Assembly: GCA_009885275.1 (NCBI GenBank)
Contig: VFKY01000303.1
Coordinates: 1 to 13,917, forward strand
Reading direction: 5' to 3'
Length of the DNA: 13,917 nt
Source of the DNA: Verrucomicrobiota bacterium
Lineage (GTDB): Bacteria; Verrucomicrobiota; Verrucomicrobiia; Verrucomicrobiales; Verrucomicrobiaceae
The translations under genes were made by a program, and so were the position numbers. The notes below the pieces were generated by a model. The model had not been told where the DNA came from, made no database searches, and saw nothing but the letters and a program-made list of their open reading frames with translations. Of this stretch, positions 1 through 6,989 are shown piece by piece. The number at the start of each line of letters is the position of its first letter. The stretch's first letter is position 1.

Positions 1-147
1 CACTTACTGACGGGTTTGCGGGATAAACTACAACTCAGGTGCGACTTTCGTGCCGTGGCTACGTTGCTCACTCGTTGGATATTGTGCAATAACCGCCTCA
101 CTCGCGTCTTGCCACCACACGAAATCCATCACCCGATTTTGTAGCCG
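1..147 (+). CDS. Possible 3' end of an unrecognised gene cut by the window edge
   Basis: Reading frame 1 is open from the first base to a TAG at 145-147 and gives about 48 residues. I do not recognise the body. The last 14 residues (RVLPPHEIHHPIL and the residue before it) are almost identical to the end of the toxin-like ORF that stops at 1485, because both lie in the same 46-bp repeat. This suggests that the frame is real, or once was, and that it may be the end of another toxin cassette or RHS-type gene. Without upstream sequence this remains weak. An overlapping ORF in another frame from position 50 has no recognisable features, and I treat it as spurious. Confidence 0.25.
101..146 (+). 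repeat. 46-bp direct repeat, copy A
   Basis: Positions 101-146 match 1442-1487 at 45 of 46 bases by eye; the one difference is C at 116 against A at 1457. The similarity stops abruptly on both sides. In both copies the repeat encodes a tail ending HEIHHPIL and a TAG stop in the same reading frame. It flanks the left side of the antitoxin/PIN pair. It could be a recombination scar between related gene ends, or the edge of a mobile cassette. Confidence 0.85.
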
Positions 148-306
148 GTTGTTTTTGCCAGTCACTCTCAGTCATAGCCCGCAGGCTACGACACACATGG
201 AGCCACTTCGCCGTTTTTCAGACGGTTCTCGGCGTGACGCTTACGAAGTTCGAGATCAGATTTCTCATTGACAGCGGGGGTATGTCGGCTACCCATTTGT
301 GCTACA

Positions 307-558
307 ATGAAAATCGCTACCGTTCGAGATTTGAGAAACCACTACACGAGTGTTCTGCGCTGGATCAGCGCTGGGGAAGATGTGCTCATCACCCAGCGGG
401 GCATCGTCATCGCCAGATTGAGCCCGGAAACAGCACAAACAGCACATGTGGTCGATTGGGCATCCAGTCCCGAAGTGCTGCGGGATCGCTCTCAGGATGC
501 GGTTTTGAGTGCTGAACAATCAGCGGAAATCCTCGCGGAGGCTGGCGGCAGATGGTAA
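307..558 (+). CDS. Phd/VapB-like antitoxin of a type II toxin-antitoxin pair
   Basis: An 83-residue protein that should bind and neutralise the PIN toxin encoded next, and should repress the shared promoter through its N-terminal domain. The first 38 residues, beginning MKIATVRDLRNHYTSVL and running through GEDVLITQRGIVIARL, are the classic Phd/YefM/VapB fold seen in PIN-partner antitoxins. The C-terminal half (from about residue 45) is the divergent toxin-binding segment, with EQSAEILAEAGGRW at the end. I chose the ATG at 307 over an in-frame start at 268, because the family begins almost exactly here and the 13 extra residues look like non-coding translation. The stop overlaps the toxin start by 7 bp (552-558), which implies translational coupling. 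Confidence 0.85.
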   Translation: MKIATVRDLRNHYTSVLRWISAGEDVLITQRGIVIARLSPETAQTAHVVDWASSPEVLRDRSQDAVLSAEQSAEILAEAGGRW

Positions 559-986
559 TTGCCTGCGATACCAGTTTCCTCTTTGCACTGTATGGAAGCG
601 ACGCCCACAGCCTGAGGGCCGTGGCTTGGGCTGCTCAGAATACTCTGGCACTTCACCTGAATAGCCTGACGCATTTTGAGTTTGGGAATGCCGTGAGGTT
701 TTCAGAGTTTCGCAAGGCCATCCCGGTGGGAGCCGCCGCTCAATATTGGGCTGGGTTTGAGGCTGCCATCGCCCAAGGCCGATTGATCGTCGCAACCTCC
801 AACCTCGCTGATGTGGTCGATGAGGCAAAGAGGCTCTCTTCCACTCGCACCCTCTCAGGAGGGCACCGGGGGTTCGATATCCTCCATGTGGCCAGTGCCC
901 TGAAGATGAACGCCACCCATCTCCTCACCTTTGACGGGAATCAGAAGAAACTCGCCGAGGCGGAAGGGCTCGTAGTGCCTGTATGA
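552..986 (+). CDS. PIN-domain ribonuclease toxin (VapC-like)
   Basis: A 144-residue PIN-domain protein, the usual VapC length. The expected acidic residues of the metal site are all visible: D6 in ACDTSFLFALY, E43 in HFEFGNAVR, D109 in GFDILHVASAL, and D128 in LTFDGNQ. The family cleaves RNA (often tRNA or rRNA) with Mg2+ or Mn2+ and acts in the cytoplasm as a growth inhibitor unless held by its antitoxin. It overlaps the antitoxin by 7 bp, the standard antitoxin-first layout. Because the catalytic set is intact and the frame is uninterrupted, the module looks functional even though its flanks look degraded. The RNA target cannot be predicted. Confidence 0.9.
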   Translation: MVIACDTSFLFALYGSDAHSLRAVAWAAQNTLALHLNSLTHFEFGNAVRFSEFRKAIPVGAAAQYWAGFEAAIAQGRLIVATSNLADVVDEAKRLSSTRTLSGGHRGFDILHVASALKMNATHLLTFDGNQKKLAEAEGLVVPV

Positions 987-1171
987 TGAGCATGTCCGCT
1001 AGCTTTCTGTCACTACGATGGATGCTGGTGCTCCTGCTCAGCCTGCTGTCGGCTACGACGGGCAGCGCGGCTTCGTTGGCGGAGCGTGGGGATTTTGGGC
1101 ACTGCGCCTTTGCCGCAAAGACACCACTGGCACTACCAGCACCCCGTCAAATCTCGGCTAACTGGGAGTGA
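983..1171 (+). CDS. Small ORF with a predicted signal peptide; possibly a broken secreted protein
   Basis: A 62-residue ORF. After a few polar residues it has SLRWMLVLLLSLLSATTGSAA, which reads as a Sec signal peptide with a likely cleavage near residue 30. The remaining ~30 residues match nothing I recognise. The ATG at 983 overlaps the toxin stop (ATGA), and the ORF's own TGA at 1169-1171 overlaps the GTG start of the next ORF at 1168. The double overlap may mean coupling. Alternatively, one frameshift could have separated a signal peptide from the toxin-like domain that follows. It could also be a chance ORF. Confidence 0.3.
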   Translation: MMSMSASFLSLRWMLVLLLSLLSATTGSAASLAERGDFGHCAFAAKTPLALPAPRQISANWE

Positions 1172-1485
1172 ACACTTACAAGCACGGCGGCGAGATGGTT
1201 GCGATTGAGCACATAATGTATCGCCACGGATCAAACTCAGGCTTCTCGAATGTAAGTCGGTTCGCCGAAGGCACCGGAGCACGCAATATTCATGGAATGG
1301 TCGATGATGCACTGAGGTATGGCAAAGTAACGCGGGGCAGCGGCTCCGCCTACACGATCGAACACAGTCTTGGACGAGCTATCGGCACAAACCAAGGCGG
1401 TGGCGCGGCAACTGGAATCCGAATCCACGTCCGCGATGGCGCTCGCGTCTTGCCACAACACGAAATCCATCACCCGATTTTGTAG
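1168..1485 (+). CDS. Orphan polymorphic-toxin C-terminal-like domain
   Basis: A 105-residue ORF with a GTG start. The pattern IEHIMYRHGSNSGFSNVSRF, followed by GARNIHGMVDDALRYGKVT, IEHSLGRAIGT and GIRIHVRDG, resembles, from memory, the C-terminal variable domains of RHS and other polymorphic toxins. The conserved His and Arg residues (EH, YRH, SRF) would suit a small RNase, but I cannot confirm the fold or a catalytic set. There is no core RHS region, no PxxxxDPxGL-type pre-toxin motif and no recognisable immunity gene; the 103 bp after it hold only a 26-codon frame from 1514. The last 14 residues come from the 46-bp repeat also found at 101-146. It is probably a displaced cassette or remnant. 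If translated with the preceding signal-peptide ORF by a frameshift, it would be a small secreted effector. Confidence 0.4.
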   Translation: MNTYKHGGEMVAIEHIMYRHGSNSGFSNVSRFAEGTGARNIHGMVDDALRYGKVTRGSGSAYTIEHSLGRAIGTNQGGGAATGIRIHVRDGARVLPQHEIHHPIL

Positions 1486-1487
1486 CC
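1442..1487 (+). repeat. 46-bp direct repeat, copy B
   Basis: Second copy of the repeat at 101-146, with one mismatch (A at 1457). It covers the last 14 codons of the toxin-like ORF, the TAG stop and two bases beyond. Together with copy A it brackets a segment of about 1.3 kb that contains the antitoxin, the PIN toxin, the signal-peptide ORF and the toxin-like domain. Confidence 0.85.
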
Positions 1488-1590
1488 TATCTCACGCACC
1501 CATCAGTACACCCATGATCAGGCTGGACGGCTGGAATGGATTGACCACAATGACGGCACTCCTCCGTGAAAAATCAGTTGTCGAATGGTG

Positions 1591-3249
1591 CTAGATTAGT
1601 CGGAAGCGCTCGGGCACAAAGCTCAGGTCTGTCGCCTCATCGACCGCGAGCTTGATTTGTGCTTGGATGATCTCGGGGCGCACCGGAGGTTGGTAATCGC
1701 TTAGTGCCGCAGTGAGAGCTTCTTCCGCCTGTCCTGCACCTGTTTTAGTGGCGCGGTAAATTTTTACGGATAAAGCCTCAGCCGCGCCTGGGGTCAGAAG
1801 ATCGGGAATACTCTTCTTGAGATTATCCGGAATACTATCGGGTAAAATAATGCCGCGCCGCTTTGAGAGCGCGCGGATCAGTGTATAGCCTTCTTCGGGG
1901 GTGCTGGTCGGAAAGAGGGGGATCTTGACATCCACCCGTCCAGGACGCTTGAGGTCAACTTCTACCAGATCGGGTCGACTGGTTGCCAGTGCCCATAAAA
2001 TGCGCCCACGATTACGGCTATTACTCATTTGTTCAGCCATCATGCCATAGACGCGACCGCCCACTCCGCTATCGCCATCGCCTCCGCTGCGTCGACCTAA
2101 GGCCTGATCCGCTTCATCGACAAAGACAATACACTGTCCTAGGGCTTCCAGAAGACGGAAGATTTTCTCCAAGTTGCTTTCAGTGCTTCCGACCCATTTA
2201 TCTCGGAAGTTTTTCATTTTCACTACCGGCACTCCGGCCTCTCCTGCGAGACACTCGACCATGTAGGTTTTGCCTGTGCCTACTGGACCACAAAAAAGAT
2301 ACCCCATTGGCAGCGCAGCGAGATCGCCCTGTTTCCAGAGTGCAATATCCTGACGAAGCCATTTTTTGATGGCTTCCTGACCATGCATATCATCGAGTGA
2401 GCGGTCGGGTTTGATGAATTCAATGAGGCCCCCGGCATCTTTTTCGATGAGTTCTTTTTTAAGGGCTACAAGGTCTTTGGCATTCAATGGCTGACCACGA
2501 TGTTGGCGGGTCTGTACCAGTGTTTCGATGGAATTTAAGGTGGCGCCTGCGAGCGCTGCAGCGGGCTCGGATAGCTTGTCGGCGAAGGGAAGGAGAGGAA
2601 TGGGATACTTGGTATGGAGTAGATTTAACGCGGGCTCTAATTCGGGAGCCTGAGGTATAGGTACTGCAATTTTCGCTGCCTGCCCATTTTGAGAAACGAG
2701 AGGATGCAGATCATTAAGATTTTCTGTAAGCAGGAATGTTGCACAATGGCTGGTAGCCAAACTTGGGTCACTGCCCCATTCACGAAGTTGCCAGGCGATA
2801 CCACTTAGTTCGTAGTTAGCCCCGCCTGGTGATGGGGGCGCGATGAGGTCAACGGCTCGGATGATGATGGCGACGCGGAGAGTTTTTTCCGGCTTGATCT
2901 TTGCGAGGTTGGCACAAAAGCGCAGATAGTGGGTGAGCGCATGGATCGCTTCGCGTGGGGCGGAAGGGAGAGTTTTCTCCTGGTAGGTTGGCCACTTTGC
3001 AAAAGCGTCACCACCTTTTTCCACACGGATGCCATTACCGACATCGTAGCTGAGCACAACATCAAATTTACCGAGCAGCACATCCTTCAAATAAACATCC
3101 AGTGTTCCAAGTGCGGCACTGGTTCCCTTGCTCGCTGGCATCAATAAAAGATCGGCGATATTGCCATGCAGAATGAACTGTGAGGCAGCACCTGACTCGT
3201 AGAGCTCGATAAGGTCGCGGGACCAAGCGGGAAGAGATTCAGTGAGCAT
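1591..3249 (-). CDS. Ycf46-like AAA ATPase with a degenerate N-terminal and an active C-terminal AAA module
   Basis: A 552-residue cytoplasmic ATPase. The C-terminal module has Walker A GPVGTGKT (321-328), an aromatic-hydrophobic-glycine pore loop in KWVGSTE (351-357), Walker B IVFVDEAD (375-381), and a second region of homology ending in LKRPGRVD (433-440) with arginine-finger candidates. These are features of classic AAA proteins such as Vps4, FtsH and Ycf46. The N-terminal ~230 residues (FILHGNIADLLL and onward) have no Walker A and resemble the degenerate first half of Ycf46-type proteins. A linker (about 231-280) leads to the D-HGQEAIKKWL segment before the active module. It is the last gene of the minus-strand operon, 18 bp after the PspA gene. 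That position suggests it disassembles or remodels PspA polymers, as Vps4 does for ESCRT-III; this role is inference. No terminator is evident in the 103 bp beyond it. Confidence 0.85.
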   Translation of the reverse strand: MLTESLPAWSRDLIELYESGAASQFILHGNIADLLLMPASKGTSAALGTLDVYLKDVLLGKFDVVLSYDVGNGIRVEKGGDAFAKWPTYQEKTLPSAPREAIHALTHYLRFCANLAKIKPEKTLRVAIIIRAVDLIAPPSPGGANYELSGIAWQLREWGSDPSLATSHCATFLLTENLNDLHPLVSQNGQAAKIAVPIPQAPELEPALNLLHTKYPIPLLPFADKLSEPAAALAGATLNSIETLVQTRQHRGQPLNAKDLVALKKELIEKDAGGLIEFIKPDRSLDDMHGQEAIKKWLRQDIALWKQGDLAALPMGYLFCGPVGTGKTYMVECLAGEAGVPVVKMKNFRDKWVGSTESNLEKIFRLLEALGQCIVFVDEADQALGRRSGGDGDSGVGGRVYGMMAEQMSNSRNRGRILWALATSRPDLVEVDLKRPGRVDVKIPLFPTSTPEEGYTLIRALSKRRGIILPDSIPDNLKKSIPDLLTPGAAEALSVKIYRATKTGAGQAEEALTAALSDYQPPVRPEIIQAQIKLAVDEATDLSFVPERFRLI

Positions 3250-3267
3250 GGGGGGAGATGCTTAAGC

Positions 3268-4017
3268 TTAACCTTCCGGCGTCATCTCGCGTTTCACTTC
3301 TGCAGGAGGACTTGTCGCGACGGTTGGTGCGCTTGTCTGCATGGGCATCCCGAGCTCAGCGGCAAGATCCGCCAGCGCCATGTCTTCGAGGGCTTCGCGT
3401 TCTGCTTTGTTTTCCGTAAAGCGGGAAGTGTCGATACTGTCTTTGGCGACACGGGCGCGGCCTGATGCCTTTGTACGTTCCTCTTCGATCATCCCATGCA
3501 GACGATCAAGGGTGTCCCCACTGCCGCCTATTTGTGTGAGCATACCACTGGCCATCTCATTCATCTCAGCAAGGGCCTTCTTCATCTTAAGATCATCAAG
3601 ACCTTTGCGCAGATCGTTCATTTTTTCCCGGGCACTCTTGATGGCCGTGTCTCGGGAAGTCATGAGTTCCTTATAGGTTTTGTCAGCATCTTCGAGTTGC
3701 GAGGTATTCTCAGTGAGATCACGACGCACACGTTGTAGCGCTAGAGCGATCTCTCCTGCGAGTCGCTGGTTGCCGGCACGAAGATTCGCCACCGCTTTGG
3801 CCTTAAGATCCTGCTCCTCGCGTTCGAGTCGTTTTACTTGGGAGATAAGTTTTTCCACAAGGCCAGCATGAGCGCTGAGGCCTTGATTGAACTGGGCGAT
3901 CTGGGCGCGCAGGTTTTCCTTCTCTAACTCGAGAAGCGCTTCAGGATTTCTCATTTCAATGCCAGAGATGAAGAGACTGAGAAAGCCACGGACGATGTTG
4001 GATAGACGGCGATACAT
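3268..4017 (-). CDS. pspA: PspA/IM30 (Vipp1-type) membrane-remodelling protein
   Basis: A 249-residue PspA-family protein. The N terminus MYRRLSNIVRGFLSLFISGI is the amphipathic membrane-binding helix, followed by the family-typical segment EMRNPEALLELEKENL. Residues ~25-180 are almost entirely coiled coil, and residues ~205-225 form a short helix (EREALEDMALADLAAELGM). The Pro/Thr/Ala-rich tail (~226-249) is not conserved. PspA/IM30 proteins are bacterial members of the ESCRT-III superfamily; they polymerise on the inner membrane and protect it or reshape it under stress. The gene lies between a coiled-coil membrane protein (27 bp upstream) and the AAA ATPase (18 bp downstream), in the same operon as an ABC transporter. 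None of PspB, PspC or PspF is in the window, so regulation is not the enterobacterial type. Confidence 0.9.
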   Translation of the reverse strand: MYRRLSNIVRGFLSLFISGIEMRNPEALLELEKENLRAQIAQFNQGLSAHAGLVEKLISQVKRLEREEQDLKAKAVANLRAGNQRLAGEIALALQRVRRDLTENTSQLEDADKTYKELMTSRDTAIKSAREKMNDLRKGLDDLKMKKALAEMNEMASGMLTQIGGSGDTLDRLHGMIEEERTKASGRARVAKDSIDTSRFTENKAEREALEDMALADLAAELGMPMQTSAPTVATSPPAEVKREMTPEG

Positions 4018-4044
4018 AGGGTGCTTATTTGGAGGTTGAAGGGA

Positions 4045-4941
4045 CTACTGATGAATGGCGGTTCGAGAGCGAGCATTATTCGGGAGAGCGACGTTGATGC
4101 TTCCGGAGAACAATGGAGGCGCCGCGTCAGTGTCGAACAGGGAGTCGATGGACTCATGCGCAAAGGTTTTCTCCGAAGTCTGGAGTGAGGCGGAAATACT
4201 GTCCACCTGTGCACTGAGACTGGCAGAATCGCGGGCGGTCATGCCGACCTCACAGAGGTGGATGATTTGTTGTTCGGTTTTGTCGATCTCGGCGCCTACA
4301 AGTTCCAAGCTTTCTCCCGCTTTATCGAAGTTTTGTAATCGCTCACGGATCGTGATGATGCGTTCATTGATCGAGCTGGTGAGTCGTCCTTCGACACCGG
4401 CATTGGTGTCGCGTTGTTTAGAGGTGGTGAGTTGTTCCTCGGCAAGAGCGAGATCAGATTCAATCTGAGTGCGATGAGTGCTGGCGATGAAGCGTTCCAT
4501 TCCAGACTTCTGATGCAGTAGTTTCAAAAATAGCCACAACATACGATCAAGGGATTCACCGCGAAAATTCTCAACACCATCAGCACTTTCCTTACTGTCC
4601 ATACTACGCCGTAGATCAAGCAAAGCGGAACAACGTGAATGTAAATGCTGAAAGCGGTTGAGATCATCTCGCGAAAGGAAAGCGGCTAGCTTTTGAAAAC
4701 GCTCTGCATCATCGGTGGGCCTTTTTTGTTTGAGCATCGCAGTACCACGCAGAACATTTTGGAAGCGCGGTTGCAGGCCAAGAAAGCCGAGGTAGGCGAG
4801 TTCTCCTGCGGCCACCAGGGGTAGCATCATGCCGGGTTCACCGCTGAGCAGAGCAAAGCTCGCCACCGTTCCCAAGCCCAGCAAATGCCAGTGCCAGAGG
4901 AAGGCTCGCTTCAATGCTGCGGAGATGCCGTTCGGATTCAT
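4045..4941 (-). CDS. Membrane-anchored coiled-coil protein, unrecognised family
   Basis: A 298-residue protein that I do not recognise. Two hydrophobic segments lie near the N terminus (about 18-33, LWHWHLLGLGTVASFALL region, and about 37-56, PGMMLPLVAAGELAYLGFLG). A long, charged, mainly helical region follows (about 60-270) with coiled-coil character, for example LALAEEQLTTSKQRDTN and ERIITIRERLQNFDKAG. The tail is Ala/Pro/Asn-rich. The helical body is probably cytoplasmic, behind a membrane hairpin. It lies 9 bp after the ABC ATPase gene and 27 bp before pspA, so it may be the physical bridge between the transporter and the PspA polymer, filling the place PspB/PspC take in other systems. 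That role is inferred from position only. Confidence 0.75.
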   Translation of the reverse strand: MNPNGISAALKRAFLWHWHLLGLGTVASFALLSGEPGMMLPLVAAGELAYLGFLGLQPRFQNVLRGTAMLKQKRPTDDAERFQKLAAFLSRDDLNRFQHLHSRCSALLDLRRSMDSKESADGVENFRGESLDRMLWLFLKLLHQKSGMERFIASTHRTQIESDLALAEEQLTTSKQRDTNAGVEGRLTSSINERIITIRERLQNFDKAGESLELVGAEIDKTEQQIIHLCEVGMTARDSASLSAQVDSISASLQTSEKTFAHESIDSLFDTDAAPPLFSGSINVALPNNARSRTAIHQ

Positions 4942-4950
4942 GGTGTGTTA

Positions 4951-5841
4951 TTATGCTGTGATTTGGGGTCGCTTAGCAACCTCCATGTCATCCATCAGTG
5001 CTCGAACCTGCCTCACACTATCAATAAAAGCGGGTTCAGCTTGCATCTGGCGTGCGGGACGGTCAGGAGGGGCAACGCGTAACTGATGAGTGATGCTACC
5101 CGGGGAAGGACTGAAGATGAATACGCGATCGCCCAGATAAACGGCCTCTGGCACGTCGTGCGTGACAAAGAAAACAGTGGCTTCAAGTTCTCTCCATAAG
5201 CTGACGAGAAGGTCTTGCATGCGTTCGCGCGTACTGGGGTCGAGTGCGCCGAAGGGTTCGTCCATCAAGATGATCCTTGGTTGCAGGATCAAACTCCGAG
5301 CAATGGCTACCCGTTGGTTCATGCCGCCGCTGAGTTGATGAGGATACTTGTTAGCATCTTTAATGGGATCCAAGCCTACTTTCTTGATCCATTCTCTGGC
5401 GCGTTCGTGGCGTTCTTTCTCAGACACCTGAGCGCACTCAAGACCAAAGGCAACATTCTCCAAAACGGTGCGGTGCGGAAAATTTGAGTAATCTTGAAAG
5501 ACAAAACCGCGATCCGGACCGGGGGCTGTAACGGGTTCTCCGTTGACCAAAACGCTACCCGTGGTCGCTGGAAACTGAGGAGACAATCCAGCGATGAGTC
5601 GGAGTACCGTGCTTTTACCACAACCGCTAGGGCCGAGAATGCCGATAAATTCACCCACCTTGGGCAAGTTCTCAACTGCGAAGGTGACATCGCGAATGCT
5701 TGTGAAGGCGCGGCGAGTGCCTTCGTCATAGGTTTTGGACACACCCTTAAAATCCACGATTAATGGAAACTCACCACTGGGTGAAGGCATTGATTGTAAT
5801 TCGCAAGGAGCGCTTCCTGCAGACAGTTCAAGCTTGGCCAT
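4951..5841 (-). CDS. ABC transporter ATP-binding protein, nitrate/sulfonate/taurine type
   Basis: A 296-residue ABC ATPase that should power the permease encoded just upstream. Visible motifs are Walker A GPSGCGKST (70-78), Q-loop VFQDYSNF (Q116), signature LSGGMNQRVAIAR (170-182, N where the subfamily usually has Q), Walker B ILMDEP (191-196), D-loop GALD, and the switch histidine H228 in FVTHDVPEAV. The pattern fits SsuB/TauB/NrtD-like ATPases. The ~28 residues before the nucleotide-binding fold are longer than usual. The start overlaps the permease stop by 14 bp, which implies coupled translation. The substrate cannot be inferred from this subunit. No regulatory C-terminal domain is evident. 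Confidence 0.92.
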   Translation of the reverse strand: MAKLELSAGSAPCELQSMPSPSGEFPLIVDFKGVSKTYDEGTRRAFTSIRDVTFAVENLPKVGEFIGILGPSGCGKSTVLRLIAGLSPQFPATTGSVLVNGEPVTAPGPDRGFVFQDYSNFPHRTVLENVAFGLECAQVSEKERHERAREWIKKVGLDPIKDANKYPHQLSGGMNQRVAIARSLILQPRIILMDEPFGALDPSTRERMQDLLVSLWRELEATVFFVTHDVPEAVYLGDRVFIFSPSPGSITHQLRVAPPDRPARQMQAEPAFIDSVRQVRALMDDMEVAKRPQITA

Positions 5842-6907
5842 GTTTCAGATAGGGGAAGAAGAAACGTTGAAGCCGCATGATGAGGCGGTCGATACCCCAT
5901 GCCATGATGCTGATGATGATAAGACAAAGATAGATGTGCTCACGGGGGCCTTGACGTTGGCTGATGATGATCAATGCCCCGAGTCCATGTTGGGCGTTGA
6001 TGACCTCTGCCAGCATGATGTATCCAAAGGCTAAGCCAAAAATGAGGCGTAGACTGTTGACGATATCTGGAAGGGCGAGAGGAAAAATGACTTTACGCAA
6101 GGCTTGATGGCTCTCGATGGGAAACCACAAGGCAAAACCTAAAACAAAGGCACCGGTGAATCGTCCCCAGCATGAAGGTGAAGTCAATTCGGTCGCCAGA
6201 GTCAGGCTTTTATCTTCACTTAAAACGAACCAGCCAAGGGCGGCGATAGCACCGTAAAAAAATCCAAAGATGGCAGCTAGGCGAGCACCTTTTTTGCGAG
6301 TGCCGTGGACGCCTAAAGTATAGGCAGTATCGATAAATCGATCGGGCACTGCTTGCACGGCGTTGGTGGTGTCAAAGAGGACAAAGGCAACAGTCGCGAA
6401 AAAGATGAACATGACCTTTTGCACTTCACCCAGTCCAAACCAGATGAGCGTGAGTGGGATGAGTGCGGCGATCGGGACGTTGCGACCAAAAAGGCTGATG
6501 GGTTTCAAGAAGGCGTTCACACGCAGGTAGCTGCCAGCAATGACACCAAGGGGGACCGCGATGGCGGTGGCGATAGTAAAACCTGCCAATACCCGGGCTA
6601 AACTGGTGAAGGCACTGATGGATAGCTCGCGTTGAAACCACAATGCAGGAAGGGACGAGATCGTATCGCCGAGGCTGGGTAACGTATAGGCATCGACGAT
6701 TCGTTCTCCGACACCTCCACGCGTAAGGAACCACCAGACAAACAATACCAGGGCAAGGCTGAGTCCGCCAAAAGCCATGCCTTCGACGATACTCGGAAGA
6801 TCACGAATGGTTCGGGCACGAGTGAGCCAGAGTTGAAACGACGTCAACTTCGTTAACGGTTGGGGAGCCGGTAAGGTCGCTGGTTTGGGGGTGATGTCGT
6901 CTGGCAT
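5828..6907 (-). CDS. ABC transporter permease (SsuC/TauC type) with a split EAA loop
   Basis: A 359-residue inner-membrane permease of the binding-protein-dependent transport family. Hydrophobic segments start near residues 47, 104, 140 and 165, with more at 208-229, 250-264, 286-303 and 325-340. The EAA coupling loop should read (E/D)TAYTLG directly followed by xxLRKVIFPLALPDI. Here DTAYTLG (193-199) and QALRKVIFPLALPDI (268-282) are separated by an extra ~65 residues with two hydrophobic stretches. A TTG start at 6988 would add 27 residues and begin 1 bp after the upstream stop. I prefer the ATG at 6905-6907, because AAGGA stands just before it and the extra residues are Arg/Pro-rich. It lies 82 bp after the binding-protein gene and overlaps the ATPase gene by 14 bp. 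Confidence 0.88.
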   Translation of the reverse strand: MPDDITPKPATLPAPQPLTKLTSFQLWLTRARTIRDLPSIVEGMAFGGLSLALVLFVWWFLTRGGVGERIVDAYTLPSLGDTISSLPALWFQRELSISAFTSLARVLAGFTIATAIAVPLGVIAGSYLRVNAFLKPISLFGRNVPIAALIPLTLIWFGLGEVQKVMFIFFATVAFVLFDTTNAVQAVPDRFIDTAYTLGVHGTRKKGARLAAIFGFFYGAIAALGWFVLSEDKSLTLATELTSPSCWGRFTGAFVLGFALWFPIESHQALRKVIFPLALPDIVNSLRLIFGLAFGYIMLAEVINAQHGLGALIIISQRQGPREHIYLCLIIISIMAWGIDRLIMRLQRFFFPYLKHGQA

Positions 6908-6989
6908 GAATCCTTGGCGCGATGATTGATCAGGAAATGAATATCGGCCTCGCGCTCTTCCGTGAGGATGCGCGAGGCTGTATAACAAA

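Noticed and set aside
175..188. Hairpin TAGCC-CGCA-GGCTA as a terminator of the leftmost ORF
   Set aside because: The stem is only 5 bp and there is no T-run after it. It lies 28 bp after the TAG stop, so position alone is not enough.
208..234. CGCCG...CGGCG pairing before the antitoxin gene as a regulatory hairpin
   Set aside because: A competing CCGT/ACGG pairing is equally short, and neither has a conserved form or spacing that I can support.
1983..2369. Plus-strand ORF inside the AAA gene as a separate gene
   Set aside because: It is the antisense shadow of the AAA coding frame and has no recognisable features.
6908..6988. TTG at 6988 as the start of the permease
   Set aside because: The residues it adds are Arg/Pro-rich and not permease-like, and AAGGA precedes the ATG at 6907. 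It is not excluded, since it would abut the upstream stop.
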